Source: JAISDD01 sp031553935
Lineage (GTDB): Bacteria > Bacillota > Syntrophomonadia > Syntrophomonadales > Syntrophomonadaceae
Direction: 5' to 3'
Assembly: GCA_031553935.1 (NCBI GenBank)
Contig: JAVBKS010000044.1
Location: 1-27,406, forward strand
Length of the DNA: 27,406 bases
Shown here: positions 14,391 through 22,638 of the stretch, piece by piece
How positions within the stretch are numbered: the stretch's first letter is position 1
Layout: each line of letters opens with the position of its first letter
Program-made: the position numbers and the translations under genes
Notes under the pieces: generated by a model
Told to the model about the DNA's origin: nothing
Seen by the model: only the letters and a program-made list of their open reading frames with translations
Database searches by the model: none

Positions 14391-16529
14391 ATGATTTTCG
14401 GATTTCACCCGTTAGAGGGTAGCTACTATCCATTTGCGCGTGTTGTTGGCGCTAATATTCCCTACGAATGGTTAATATATTTTATTATGTTTATTCCGAT
14501 CAGCATTTTCTTATATGGATGCTGGAAGCGAATTGAGATTTGGCTGCTTGGTAAAGGAGAAATCAACCGTTTTGACCGGATTTTTGATAGAATTTGGTCT
14601 TGGTTTAAATTCTCATTTTTACAGTCAAGGGTCGTTAGGAAGCCATTAGCAGGTTTTATGCATGCATTTCTATTTTGGGGCTTTCTAGTATTATTTATTG
14701 CAGCCGGTGTTGATGCAGCTCATTATTGGATTCATTGGCCGCCAGTTGAAGGTTATGCTTATGTAGCTTTCTCTTGTGTTGTCGACATAATGGGATTCTT
14801 ATCATTACTAGGAATTATGGTATTAGCGTACATTCGCTATATTAAAAAACCGGACCGTCTTAATGATACCAATTCAATGGATGGCTGGATGATACTTCTT
14901 ATTTTTACAATTCTACTAACCGGTTATTTCATTGAAGGCTTAAGAATTATATCTCAGATCAAAATGTCACCTCTACTTGACGCGATTAGCTATGAAGCAA
15001 TTGCATCTCCAATTGGATGGCAGTTTGGTAAGCTGTTTGCTTGGATGAGTTTAGATGTAGCCTTGATGTGGCATCGAATTCTCTGGTGGTTCCATATGGT
15101 AATTGCCTTTGTTTTCATCGCAATGGTTCCGTTTACCAAGCTATGGCACATTTTCACCAGTATGGCCAACTACGGATTCAGAGATTTAGAGCCTTCTGCA
15201 TTGCGTATGGTTCATGGAATTGAAGAAGCTGAATCCTTTGGAGCAGAAAAAATCGAAGATTTTTCCTGGAAAGACCTGCTTGATCTGGATGCTTGCATTA
15301 GATGTGGCAGATGTCAGGAAAACTGCCCGGCGTATAACACCGGAAAGCACTTAAATCCAAAAATTACTCTTATTCAGCATATGAAAACCCATTTAGATGC
15401 TAAAGCACCGTTCTTATTAAAAGCTGATGCTCATCATGAAGAACATGCAGAATCTGAAATGGCAATGACTGTGGAAGAAGTAGCAGCTTTGGATCCAATT
15501 GAGTCAAGTATGTTGTACGATGTTGTCACAACAGATGTTATTTGGGATTGCACTAACTGCCGTGCCTGTATGGAACATTGCCCGATGTTTATCGAGCACA
15601 TTCCTAAGATCGTGGAAATGAGAAGAAACCTGGTCATGTGGCAGGGAGATATGCCTTCCGAAGCTCAAATGGCATTCACTAATATGGAGCGCAATTACAA
15701 TCCTTGGGGAGTTGGTTGGGCAACCAGGGCTGGATGGCTTGAAGAAAGAGGAGTTCGCGATTTAGTCAATCTGTTGCCTGAAGATGGCGGAGAGTTTGAA
15801 TATCTGTTCTACGCTGGTTGTGCAGTTTCATTTGATGATCGTTATAAACGTGTCGGCGAAGCTCTCATTCGTTTGCTAAATAAAGCAGGAGTAAGTATTG
15901 GTTACCTGGGAACTGAAGAATTCTGCTGCGGTGATTCAGCTCGCCGCTTAGGAAACGAATATCTGTATCAAACTCTAGTTAGCCAAAACTTGGAATCTTT
16001 CAACAATTATGGAGTCAAAAAGATCATAGTTGTTTGTCCTCATGGTTATAATGCCTTAAAGAATGAATACCCCCAAATGGGCGGCAATTTTGAAGTATAT
16101 CATTATACTGAAATTTTAGCTGATCTATTAGCAAAAGGAAAATTGCAAGTCGGGAAACCATTCGCCGGCAGTAAAATAACTTATCATGATTCTTGCTTCT
16201 TGGGTCGTCATAATGACATTTATGCTCAACCACGTGCGGTTCTTAGTAAGTGTGGAGCTAATTTAATTGAGATCGAACAAGGCAAAGAATTTGGATTCTG
16301 CTGTGGTGCCGGTGGTGGAAGAATGTGGTTGGAAGAGCACGCAACTGGTGGCTACAAGCGTATAAATGAGACCAGAACCGACCAATTGTTAGTACCTGAT
16401 CCGGAAATGATTGTAACCAATTGTCCATTCTGTCTCACTATGATCTCAGATGGAGTTAAAGGGGTAGAAAGAGAAGAAACTACCAAAGTATTTGATGTCG
16501 CTGAAGTATTATGGAAGACAATGGAATAA
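14391..16529 (+). CDS. EMO-type membrane EtfAB:menaquinone oxidoreductase (cytochrome/Fe-S/CCG protein)
   Basis: The 712-residue protein has a NarI-like membrane part (about residues 25-250, five to six helices) with histidines suitable as heme b ligands (His91, 111, 228, 235, 253). Two ferredoxin-type motifs follow: CIRCGRCQENCP (Cys302, 305, 308, 312) and CTNCRACMEHCP (Cys387, 390, 393, 397). Two CCG domains come last (CCG at 512-514 and 637-639), as in heterodisulfide reductase HdrD/GlpC. This layout is that of the DUF224 protein encoded beside etfBA in syntrophic fatty-acid oxidisers, now known as EMO, which passes electrons from reduced Etf to menaquinone. I chose ATG 14391, eight bases after GAGGAGGG; the frame is open 25 codons further up but without a ribosome site. 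A terminator follows. Confidence 0.88.
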   Translation: MIFGFHPLEGSYYPFARVVGANIPYEWLIYFIMFIPISIFLYGCWKRIEIWLLGKGEINRFDRIFDRIWSWFKFSFLQSRVVRKPLAGFMHAFLFWGFLVLFIAAGVDAAHYWIHWPPVEGYAYVAFSCVVDIMGFLSLLGIMVLAYIRYIKKPDRLNDTNSMDGWMILLIFTILLTGYFIEGLRIISQIKMSPLLDAISYEAIASPIGWQFGKLFAWMSLDVALMWHRILWWFHMVIAFVFIAMVPFTKLWHIFTSMANYGFRDLEPSALRMVHGIEEAESFGAEKIEDFSWKDLLDLDACIRCGRCQENCPAYNTGKHLNPKITLIQHMKTHLDAKAPFLLKADAHHEEHAESEMAMTVEEVAALDPIESSMLYDVVTTDVIWDCTNCRACMEHCPMFIEHIPKIVEMRRNLVMWQGDMPSEAQMAFTNMERNYNPWGVGWATRAGWLEERGVRDLVNLLPEDGGEFEYLFYAGCAVSFDDRYKRVGEALIRLLNKAGVSIGYLGTEEFCCGDSARRLGNEYLYQTLVSQNLESFNNYGVKKIIVVCPHGYNALKNEYPQMGGNFEVYHYTEILADLLAKGKLQVGKPFAGSKITYHDSCFLGRHNDIYAQPRAVLSKCGANLIEIEQGKEFGFCCGAGGGRMWLEEHATGGYKRINETRTDQLLVPDPEMIVTNCPFCLTMISDGVKGVEREETTKVFDVAEVLWKTME

Positions 16530-16554
16530 TAATTAATTACAAATAAACCAGATT

Positions 16555-16585
16555 AGAATCGGGCGCAAAGGTGCCCGATTCTTTC
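16555..16585 (+). terminator. Rho-independent terminator of the etfBA-emo operon
   Basis: The 10-bp arms AGAATCGGGC (16555-16564) and GCCCGATTCT (16573-16582) are perfect, with a small inner C-G/G-T extension and a short T-rich tail. It lies 25 bases after the stop codon. Confidence 0.8.
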
Positions 16586-16775
16586 ATTTAGCGACAGTGA
16601 TTATGGCCTGCGTCAAATCCAATTAACGATACCAAAGAACCGTCCCACGGTGCGAGCACATGAATTTCCATAGATAATTTGGTTTTGGTTTTGAATTTGA
16701 CATGTTAAAATACATAGGAGAAATTCTCTGTAATTTTTCAGGATACACAATTATTGCAGGTGCGAGGTGTTGGTA

Positions 16776-17267
16776 TTGACTTTAGCTGTTTATCCAGGAA
16801 GTTTTGACCCCATAACTAATGGACATATTGATATCCTAGAAAAAACCAGTAAAATCTTTGATAGAATCGTGGTTGCAGTTGTTCACAATGTTAATAAGAA
16901 GGCCTTATTTGATTTGGAAGAAAGAGTGCAACTGATAAAAGCCACGACTTCACATCTTAAGAACATCGAAGTAGATTATTTCAATGGTCTTTTAATCAAT
17001 TATATGCATAACAAACAAGCCAATGTTATTATAAGAGGGCTCAGAAATGTTGCTGATTTCGAATATGAAATGCATATGGGTATGATGAACAAAAAAATTG
17101 CGCCTGATATTGACACGATTTTTGTTATGTCTGACAGCAACTTTACTTATGTAAGTTCAAGTATTGTAAAGGAAGTTGCTTTGTTAAACGGTAATGTAGA
17201 GGATTTGGTTCCGAAAATTGTAAATCAAGCGTTGATTAATAAAAGAGCAATGCTTACAAAAGAATAA
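16776..17267 (+). CDS. coaD: Pantetheine-phosphate adenylyltransferase (phosphopantetheine adenylyltransferase)
   Basis: CoaD transfers AMP from ATP to 4'-phosphopantetheine, the penultimate step of coenzyme A synthesis. The nucleotidyltransferase signature is complete: YPGSFDPITNGH (the T/HxGH motif) near the N-terminus, the IIRGLRN loop, and YVSSSIVKEVA near residue 130, which corresponds to the ISSTxxR-type motif. The length of 163 residues fits the family. I chose TTG 16776, six to seven bases after GCGAGGTG; GTG 16767 is in frame and would add three residues but would lie inside that ribosome site. coaD is often found after recG and rsmD in Firmicutes; here it is upstream, paired with hslO (12-base gap). 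Confidence 0.95.
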   Translation: MTLAVYPGSFDPITNGHIDILEKTSKIFDRIVVAVVHNVNKKALFDLEERVQLIKATTSHLKNIEVDYFNGLLINYMHNKQANVIIRGLRNVADFEYEMHMGMMNKKIAPDIDTIFVMSDSNFTYVSSSIVKEVALLNGNVEDLVPKIVNQALINKRAMLTKE

Positions 17268-17279
17268 GATGGGATTACT

Positions 17280-18167
17280 ATGAACGATTTCAAAGATGGT
17301 TTAATTAAAATAATAGATAATAGTAAAAGCCTGCGCATATGGATAGCTGATACTACTAATTTAGTGAAAGAAGCTCAAAATAGGCATCAATTATCGCCTT
17401 ACGCAGCTGGTGCTTTAGGAAAACTATTAACAGCAGCAGTGATGCTGGCTTCAGACTTAAAGAATGAAGCCGATTTATTGACGATTAGTATTGCTGGCGG
17501 TGCATATACGGGAAAGATTATTGCCACTGCCAATAACCGTGGAAAAGTGCGGGGCTTGATTGAAAACCAGTTAATTGACATTGTAGGTACTAGTACCAAC
17601 CCATTTAAAACCGCGGCACTCATTGGTAAGAATGCTCATTTTGAAGTCTCAAAAGACACAGGTTTGAAAATACCTTTTAGCAGCCGGACCGAGGTAATAA
17701 GTGGTGAGATTGATGAAGACTTAGCTTACTATTTCCGAAAATCTGAGCAGATAAGGTCTAGAGTTTTTTTCGAAGTATGGTTTAGTTATGATATGGAAAT
17801 ACTTACTGCTAGAGGCTTATTTTTTCAGGCATTGCCGCTAGCCAACGTTGAGATTATCGATGAGATAGAGCAAAGAATAGACAATTTGCGCGTCAGTGAG
17901 CCTGGATGGTTATCGGATACGAGTATTGAGAGTGTAGCCGAAAAAATTCTTAAGACCAGCGAATATGAGATCATTGGCAGACAGAAGTTGTGCTTCGAAT
18001 GCAATTGCAGTTTAGAACGAATGCTAATAATAATGTGTAGCTTTAGCAGTGAACAATTAGATGATATGTATGAAGATGAGAGCATCGAGATAGTTTGCAA
18101 TTTCTGTAATTCAAAATATATTTTGAAAAAAGATGATATAGAAAACTACAAATTTCGATTACAATAG
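17280..18167 (+). CDS. hslO: Redox-regulated chaperone Hsp33
   Basis: Hsp33 is a cytosolic holdase that is inactive with zinc bound and turns on when its four cysteines are oxidised. The zinc motif is intact: Cys241-x-Cys243 and Cys273-x2-Cys276, with 29 residues between the pairs. Two more cysteines (Cys238, Cys253) lie in the same region. The N-terminal domain shows the expected YAAGALGKLLTAAVML helix and SGEIDEDLAYYFRKSEQI. The central strand region reads SRVFFEVWFSYDMEILTARGLFF in two adjoining parts (161-170, 171-182) and lacks the usual AGGF-type glycines, so this is a divergent member. Length 295. It probably shares an mRNA with coaD and ends at a bidirectional terminator. Confidence 0.9.
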   Translation: MNDFKDGLIKIIDNSKSLRIWIADTTNLVKEAQNRHQLSPYAAGALGKLLTAAVMLASDLKNEADLLTISIAGGAYTGKIIATANNRGKVRGLIENQLIDIVGTSTNPFKTAALIGKNAHFEVSKDTGLKIPFSSRTEVISGEIDEDLAYYFRKSEQIRSRVFFEVWFSYDMEILTARGLFFQALPLANVEIIDEIEQRIDNLRVSEPGWLSDTSIESVAEKILKTSEYEIIGRQKLCFECNCSLERMLIIMCSFSSEQLDDMYEDESIEIVCNFCNSKYILKKDDIENYKFRLQ

Positions 18168-18177
18168 ATAATACAAA

Positions 18178-18203
18178 AAGCCTTAGTCTATTTACTAAGG
18201 CTT
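18178..18203. terminator. Bidirectional terminator between hslO and rpmB
   Basis: A perfect 10-bp stem (AAGCCTTAGT 18178-18187; ACTAAGGCTT 18194-18203) has a 6-base loop. A-rich sequence on the left and TTAATTATT on the right give U-rich tails in both directions. It separates two converging genes. Confidence 0.8.
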
Positions 18204-18208
18204 AATTA

Positions 18209-18400
18209 TTATATAGCTCTTTGTACTTTTCCGGAACGTAAACAACGCGTACAAACATACAGCTTTTTAGGTGTAATGCCATTAATCAAGACTTTTACCC
18301 TTTGAATGTTTGGTTTCCATGCCCGATTAGTTCTTATGTGAGAATGGCTATACTTCTTGCCAAAAGAAATACTTTTGTCGCAAATTTCGCACTTGGCCAT
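18209..18400 (-). CDS. rpmB: 50S ribosomal protein L28
   Basis: L28 is a small basic protein of the large ribosomal subunit. The 63 residues include the zinc-type cysteine pairs CEIC (residues 4-7) and CTRC, the SHSHIRTNRAWKPNIQ segment and a basic C-terminus. This is the C-plus form, which zinc-limited bacteria often back up with a cysteine-free paralogue. The start is ATG at 18400-18398 on the minus strand, with GAGGAGGT six to seven bases upstream; the TTG just before it is not the likely start. The gene faces its neighbours, with its own promoter and a shared terminator. The rpmB-asp23-fakA-recG neighbourhood is common in Firmicutes. Confidence 0.96.
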   Translation of the reverse strand: MAKCEICDKSISFGKKYSHSHIRTNRAWKPNIQRVKVLINGITPKKLYVCTRCLRSGKVQRAI

Positions 18401-18431
18401 CAATTTACCTCCTCTCTGTTTTGCCTTTCAT

Positions 18432-18460
18432 ATTATAACAGAGGAGCATTCAAAGGGCAA
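18432..18460 (-). promoter_or_regulatory. Sigma-A type promoter of rpmB
   Basis: On the minus strand TTGCCC (18460-18455) and a perfect TATAAT (18437-18432) are 17 bases apart, about 32 bases upstream of the rpmB start. Confidence 0.6.
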
Positions 18461-18519
18461 GAAGCAGGAATAAATAATAAGCTATCGAATTATGATTATA
18501 TTGAGTAGGAGGGATTTCT

Positions 18520-18876
18520 ATGATAAAAGTGGGATCCACAGAATTAGGAGAGATATTTGTTGATCTCGAAGTAGTTGAAACGATTGCAGGTATGGCGGCG
18601 ATAGATTGTTATGGATTGGTTGGAATGGTTGCAAAGAACTTCCAAGCTGGAATCGTTAGTATATTAGGCATAGAGTCTTTGCGAAAAGGGGTTAAGGTAG
18701 AAAATACAGAGAATGGTTTAATTATTGATGTTTTTGTCATTATGGCTTATGGGACTAAAATTAGAGAAATAGCAAATAGTGTCATGCATAAGGTGGCATA
18801 TATACTGGATGAAAAAGCCGGACTGCCGGTTGAAGCAGTTAATGTAAATGTTATGGGTATAAAATATGTTCCTTAA
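18520..18876 (+). CDS. Asp23/Gls24 family envelope stress protein
   Basis: The 118-residue protein has the Asp23/Gls24 (YloU-like) fold. It opens with GSTELGEIFVDLEVVETIAGMAA, carries a central GVKVENTENGLIIDVFVI strand pair, and ends with a helix and strand (VAYILDEKAGLPVEAVNVNVMGI). No signal peptide or membrane helix is seen. Family members sit under the cell envelope in some cocci; the biochemical role is not known. It stands directly before fakA, as in many Firmicutes (34-base gap), so a link to fatty-acid or membrane metabolism is possible but unproven. The AGGAGGG ribosome site before ATG 18520 is strong. Confidence 0.9.
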   Translation: MIKVGSTELGEIFVDLEVVETIAGMAAIDCYGLVGMVAKNFQAGIVSILGIESLRKGVKVENTENGLIIDVFVIMAYGTKIREIANSVMHKVAYILDEKAGLPVEAVNVNVMGIKYVP

Positions 18877-18910
18877 AAGTAATTTATGCCATTAGGGGAG
18901 GATTATTGAA

Positions 18911-20551
18911 TTGAATTTGCTTACCATCAATGGACAAGACTTGGTGAGAGGCATTAAGTCAGGATGCATAAATCTAGAACACAATCGAGAAAAGGTTAAT
19001 CTTCTTAATGTGTTTCCGGTTCCCGACGGCGATACGGGGACAAACATGTATTTGACCATTTTATCCGCAGTAAAAGAGAGCGAAAAAGTTTCTGACCAAT
19101 CTCTAAAAGTTGTGGTTAAAAAAATATCTATGGGTGCATTAATGGGTGCACGCGGAAATTCTGGAGTTATTCTCTCCCAAGTTTTTCGTGGGATAGCAAA
19201 GGTTCTGGAAACCAAAGAAAATGCAAATGCCAGCGATATCGCTTTAGCTTTGAAATCAGGTGCTCAGACTGCATATGAGGCAGTAATGAAGCCGGTTGAA
19301 GGCACAATACTGACCGTGGTTCGTGAAGTTGCCTCGACCTGTGAGCAGCAAGCAAAAACTGAGCAGAATATTCTAAACGTACTAGTCGCTGGTCTTAGAA
19401 CCGGATATATTACGCTTGAAAAAACGCCGAATATGTTACCGATTCTAAAGGAATCAGGGGTTGTAGATGCTGGGGGGCAAGGCTTTTTATACTTTATGGA
19501 GGGCTTGATCCAAGGCCTTGCTAATCAGGTTGATTATAGTATTGATATTAGTCCAACTGTTGCTAAGCATGAGCAGGCGGAGAGTAGACAAGAGGTAATC
19601 GATCTTGAATTTCAATACTGTACCGAGTTATTAATTAAAGGTAATGACTTAGATAATAAGAAGATCAGCGAACAATTATTACCTTTGGGTGATTCGCTCT
19701 TAGCTGTCGGAGAATCTGACTTAATGAAAATTCACATCCATAGTAATCACCCGGGCAGAGTTTTAGAAACATGTTTGCAATGGGGCGAACTCCTAGACAT
19801 AAAAATCAATAATATGCTGGAAGAAGTCCATGAGCAAATGCAAAACTTCGAGAAGAGTAATAATGAGCAGCCAGTGGTCGAAAGCCGAAAAAAAATTGGG
19901 GTAGTAGCGGTAAGTGCAGGAGATGGGATTGCTGAAATATTAAAAAGCTTAGGAGTAGACATAGTCATTCCGGGTGGGCAAACCATGAACCCCAGCACTG
20001 AGGATCTGGTCAATGCCTGTCAAGAAGCCTATGCTGAAACGGTGCTATTATTCCCCAATAACGGTAATATAATAATGGCGGCTCAGCAAGCATCTAAGTT
20101 ACTAACCGAATATAATATTCAAGTTATTCCTACTAAATCAGTATTGCAGGGGATAGCTGCCATGGTGCTTTATGAACCGGACGGTGATGTGAGCCATTTG
20201 CTAGAAGTTATGAATGAAGCAATAGAGAATACGAGCTATGCGGAAGTGACCTATTCAGTCAGGGATACAGTTATGAACGGCTTAGATATTAAGAATGGTG
20301 ATATTATCGGGTTGATAGAAGGGAAAATTGCTTATTCAGGGACTAACCCGGAAGAAGTGGTTATTAAGCTCTTAGAGAAAATGGTTGATGATGAAACCCA
20401 ATTGATTTCGGTATTTTTCGGTGAAGATATTAACGAACAAAATGCCCAAGAATTACATGGAAAAATCCAGGATATATATGGTCAATGTGAAGTCGAGATC
20501 TATAATGGGGGACAACCGTTTTACTGGTATCAGGTTTTAATTGAGAAGTAG
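18911..20551 (+). CDS. fakA: Fatty acid kinase catalytic subunit FakA (DAK2/DhaL domain)
   Basis: FakA phosphorylates fatty acids held by a FakB (DegV-family) carrier, feeding exogenous acyl chains into phospholipid synthesis. The N-terminal DhaL domain (1-200) shows NVFPVPDGDTGTNM (33-46), whose aspartates hold magnesium and ATP, GARGNSGVILSQ (79-90) and GVVDAGGQGF. A middle domain and a C-terminal DegV-like domain (from about residue 325, KKIGVVAVSAGDGI) complete the 546-residue protein, the same size as known FakA. The start is TTG 18911, eight bases after GGGGAGGA. No fakB is in the window. It is followed by recG after 29 bases. The older names YloV and dihydroxyacetone kinase-like refer to the same family. 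Confidence 0.9.
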   Translation: MNLLTINGQDLVRGIKSGCINLEHNREKVNLLNVFPVPDGDTGTNMYLTILSAVKESEKVSDQSLKVVVKKISMGALMGARGNSGVILSQVFRGIAKVLETKENANASDIALALKSGAQTAYEAVMKPVEGTILTVVREVASTCEQQAKTEQNILNVLVAGLRTGYITLEKTPNMLPILKESGVVDAGGQGFLYFMEGLIQGLANQVDYSIDISPTVAKHEQAESRQEVIDLEFQYCTELLIKGNDLDNKKISEQLLPLGDSLLAVGESDLMKIHIHSNHPGRVLETCLQWGELLDIKINNMLEEVHEQMQNFEKSNNEQPVVESRKKIGVVAVSAGDGIAEILKSLGVDIVIPGGQTMNPSTEDLVNACQEAYAETVLLFPNNGNIIMAAQQASKLLTEYNIQVIPTKSVLQGIAAMVLYEPDGDVSHLLEVMNEAIENTSYAEVTYSVRDTVMNGLDIKNGDIIGLIEGKIAYSGTNPEEVVIKLLEKMVDDETQLISVFFGEDINEQNAQELHGKIQDIYGQCEVEIYNGGQPFYWYQVLIEK

Positions 20552-20580
20552 AGATCAAACAAATCGGGGTAGATTACTTA

Positions 20581-22602
20581 ATGAGGGATTTATTCAAGGA
20601 GGTACAGTTTTTGGCTGGGGTTGGTCCCCAAAGAAGCAAACAACTGAAAAAAATCAATATCAACAGTATTTTCGATCTTTTTTGGCATATACCGCGGGCA
20701 TATTTTAACCGCAATGACTGCCAAAACATACAGGATATATGCCCGGGTCAGAAATGCAACATTAAAGGCATGGTGGTTGCTGTTAATAGCACCAATACCA
20801 GATCGAGGATCAATATTTTCAAAGCCATGATCCAAGATGAATGGGCTTCAGTAACTGCAGTATGGTTTAATCAGCCTTTCTTAAAGGACATAATTAAACC
20901 TGGGCAAAAACTGTTTCTAAGTGGAAGAATTAAATTACCTAGCCCGGACTTCTTGGTTGAAGAATATGAATTACTGAACGAAAAAGAAGAAGATCTAGGC
21001 ATTGTGCCTATTTACCAATTATCTGAAGGCATTTCCCAAAAAAGAATGAGATCATTGGTATTAAGCGCATTAAAACAATACATATACAACTATCCGGACA
21101 TTTTGCCTCCGGAAACACGTGAAAAGTATCAACTTTGTGATATCGAATTCGCATTCAATAATATTCATTACCCCTTAGATCGCGCAAGCTATGCAAGAGC
21201 GCGCAAGCGTCTTGCAGTTGAAGAGATTGTGATCTTCTTAAGCAAACTCTATAAGTACAGGCAGGAACGAAGTACAACCGGCATTAGCCATCGCGAAAAA
21301 TATGACTGGGTGGCAAAAGTGCTAGACAGTTTGCCTTTTAAACTTACTCTTGCTCAGGAAAATGCACTTGGGCAATTGTTTTCTAAAATGGAAAGCTCAG
21401 AAGCTATGAATTGTTTGCTGCAAGGTGATGTTGGCTCTGGAAAAACTGTTATAGCGGCATTATGCATTGCTAAGTCTGCAGCCAGCGGCTATCAATCAGC
21501 GTTTATGGTTCCCACAGAAGTTCTTGCTTGGCAGCACTATCAATTTTTAGCGAGGATATTTGCTGAAAGCCCTATTAATATTTCTTGTTTAACTGGAGGC
21601 AGCACTTCGGCACAGCGCGCAGAGATTATGGCAGGTTTGGGCTCAGGATCAATTCAAGCCTTAGTTGGTACACATGCGCTCTTACAGGAAGTAATCGAGT
21701 TTCCGGATCTAGGTCTGGTTATCATTGATGAGCAACATCGTTTTGGTGTTAAACAAAGATCCTTAATGAGCAAAAATAAAAACCCTGACTTTTTGATGCT
21801 TACTGCAACCCCGATTCCTAGAACACTTGCTTTAACTCTGTTCGGGGATTTGGATTTAGTTATTATTGACGAAATGCCTCCGGGCAGAAAAGATATTCAG
21901 ACCAAAGCGGTTCCAAAGGCGGCTAGAAACAAAGTCTATGCTTTTATTTTTTCTAAACTGCAAGAAGATAAGAACGCCCAGGCATTTGTTGTATGTCCTT
22001 TAGTCGAAGAATCAGAAAAACAGGACTGGCAAGCAGCTGTTTCTTTGTATGAAGAACTAAAACTTAAAGTGCCTCATATTGGCATTGATTTGATCCACGG
22101 CAGGATGAAATCTATGGAAAAAGAAGCCATAATGCAAAGGTTTAAAGAAGGGGTAACCAGATTGTTAATATCGACAACGGTAATTGAGGTTGGTGTCGAT
22201 ATTCCTAAGGCCATAATTATGGTCGTTGAGCAAGCTGATCGTTTCGGACTATCTCAGCTTCATCAGCTGAGGGGCAGAGTAGGCAGAGGTTCTAAGGAGT
22301 CTTATTGCTTTCTTATTTCTGACCCTAATACTGAAGAGGCGAAGATGCGTTTAAAAGCGATGACAGAGACAAATGATGGCTTTATCCTTGCCCAGGAAGA
22401 TATGAAAATAAGAGGTCCCGGTGAATTCTGGGGTGTCAGGCAACATGGCATCAAACACATGAAAGTTGCAGACCTAACCCGCCATCTCAAATGGGTAGAA
22501 ATAAGTCATAGTATTGTGAAAGAGGAAAGTATTGATAACTCTTACCTAAACGAGTATTATATCCATAAATATCCAAATGCTGATGAAATTGCTTTAAACT
22601 GA
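20581..22602 (+). CDS. recG: ATP-dependent DNA helicase RecG
   Basis: RecG remodels stalled replication forks and branched recombination intermediates. The 673-residue protein has the usual order: an N-terminal wedge/OB domain (about residues 55-150), helicase motif I QGDVGSGKT (281-289), motif Ia MVPTEVLA, motif II DEQH (383-386), motif III TATPIPRTLALTLFGDLD, and the C-terminal helicase motifs STTVIEVGVDIP and QLRGRVGRG. The TRG-like end with EDMKIRGPGEFWGVRQHG is present. The length is normal and no frame break is seen. It is linked to fakA upstream and to the sirtuin 36 bases downstream. The rsmD gene that often follows recG in Firmicutes is missing here. Confidence 0.97.
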   Translation: MRDLFKEVQFLAGVGPQRSKQLKKININSIFDLFWHIPRAYFNRNDCQNIQDICPGQKCNIKGMVVAVNSTNTRSRINIFKAMIQDEWASVTAVWFNQPFLKDIIKPGQKLFLSGRIKLPSPDFLVEEYELLNEKEEDLGIVPIYQLSEGISQKRMRSLVLSALKQYIYNYPDILPPETREKYQLCDIEFAFNNIHYPLDRASYARARKRLAVEEIVIFLSKLYKYRQERSTTGISHREKYDWVAKVLDSLPFKLTLAQENALGQLFSKMESSEAMNCLLQGDVGSGKTVIAALCIAKSAASGYQSAFMVPTEVLAWQHYQFLARIFAESPINISCLTGGSTSAQRAEIMAGLGSGSIQALVGTHALLQEVIEFPDLGLVIIDEQHRFGVKQRSLMSKNKNPDFLMLTATPIPRTLALTLFGDLDLVIIDEMPPGRKDIQTKAVPKAARNKVYAFIFSKLQEDKNAQAFVVCPLVEESEKQDWQAAVSLYEELKLKVPHIGIDLIHGRMKSMEKEAIMQRFKEGVTRLLISTTVIEVGVDIPKAIIMVVEQADRFGLSQLHQLRGRVGRGSKESYCFLISDPNTEEAKMRLKAMTETNDGFILAQEDMKIRGPGEFWGVRQHGIKHMKVADLTRHLKWVEISHSIVKEESIDNSYLNEYYIHKYPNADEIALN

Positions 22603-22638
22603 TTATTACACAATTCTATTTATTATTATGGAGGGGCT

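Noticed and set aside
16596..16775. Sigma-A promoter for coaD using TTGACA near 16697
   Set aside because: No acceptable -10 box lies 16-18 bases after it; the TAAAAT nearby is only a few bases downstream.
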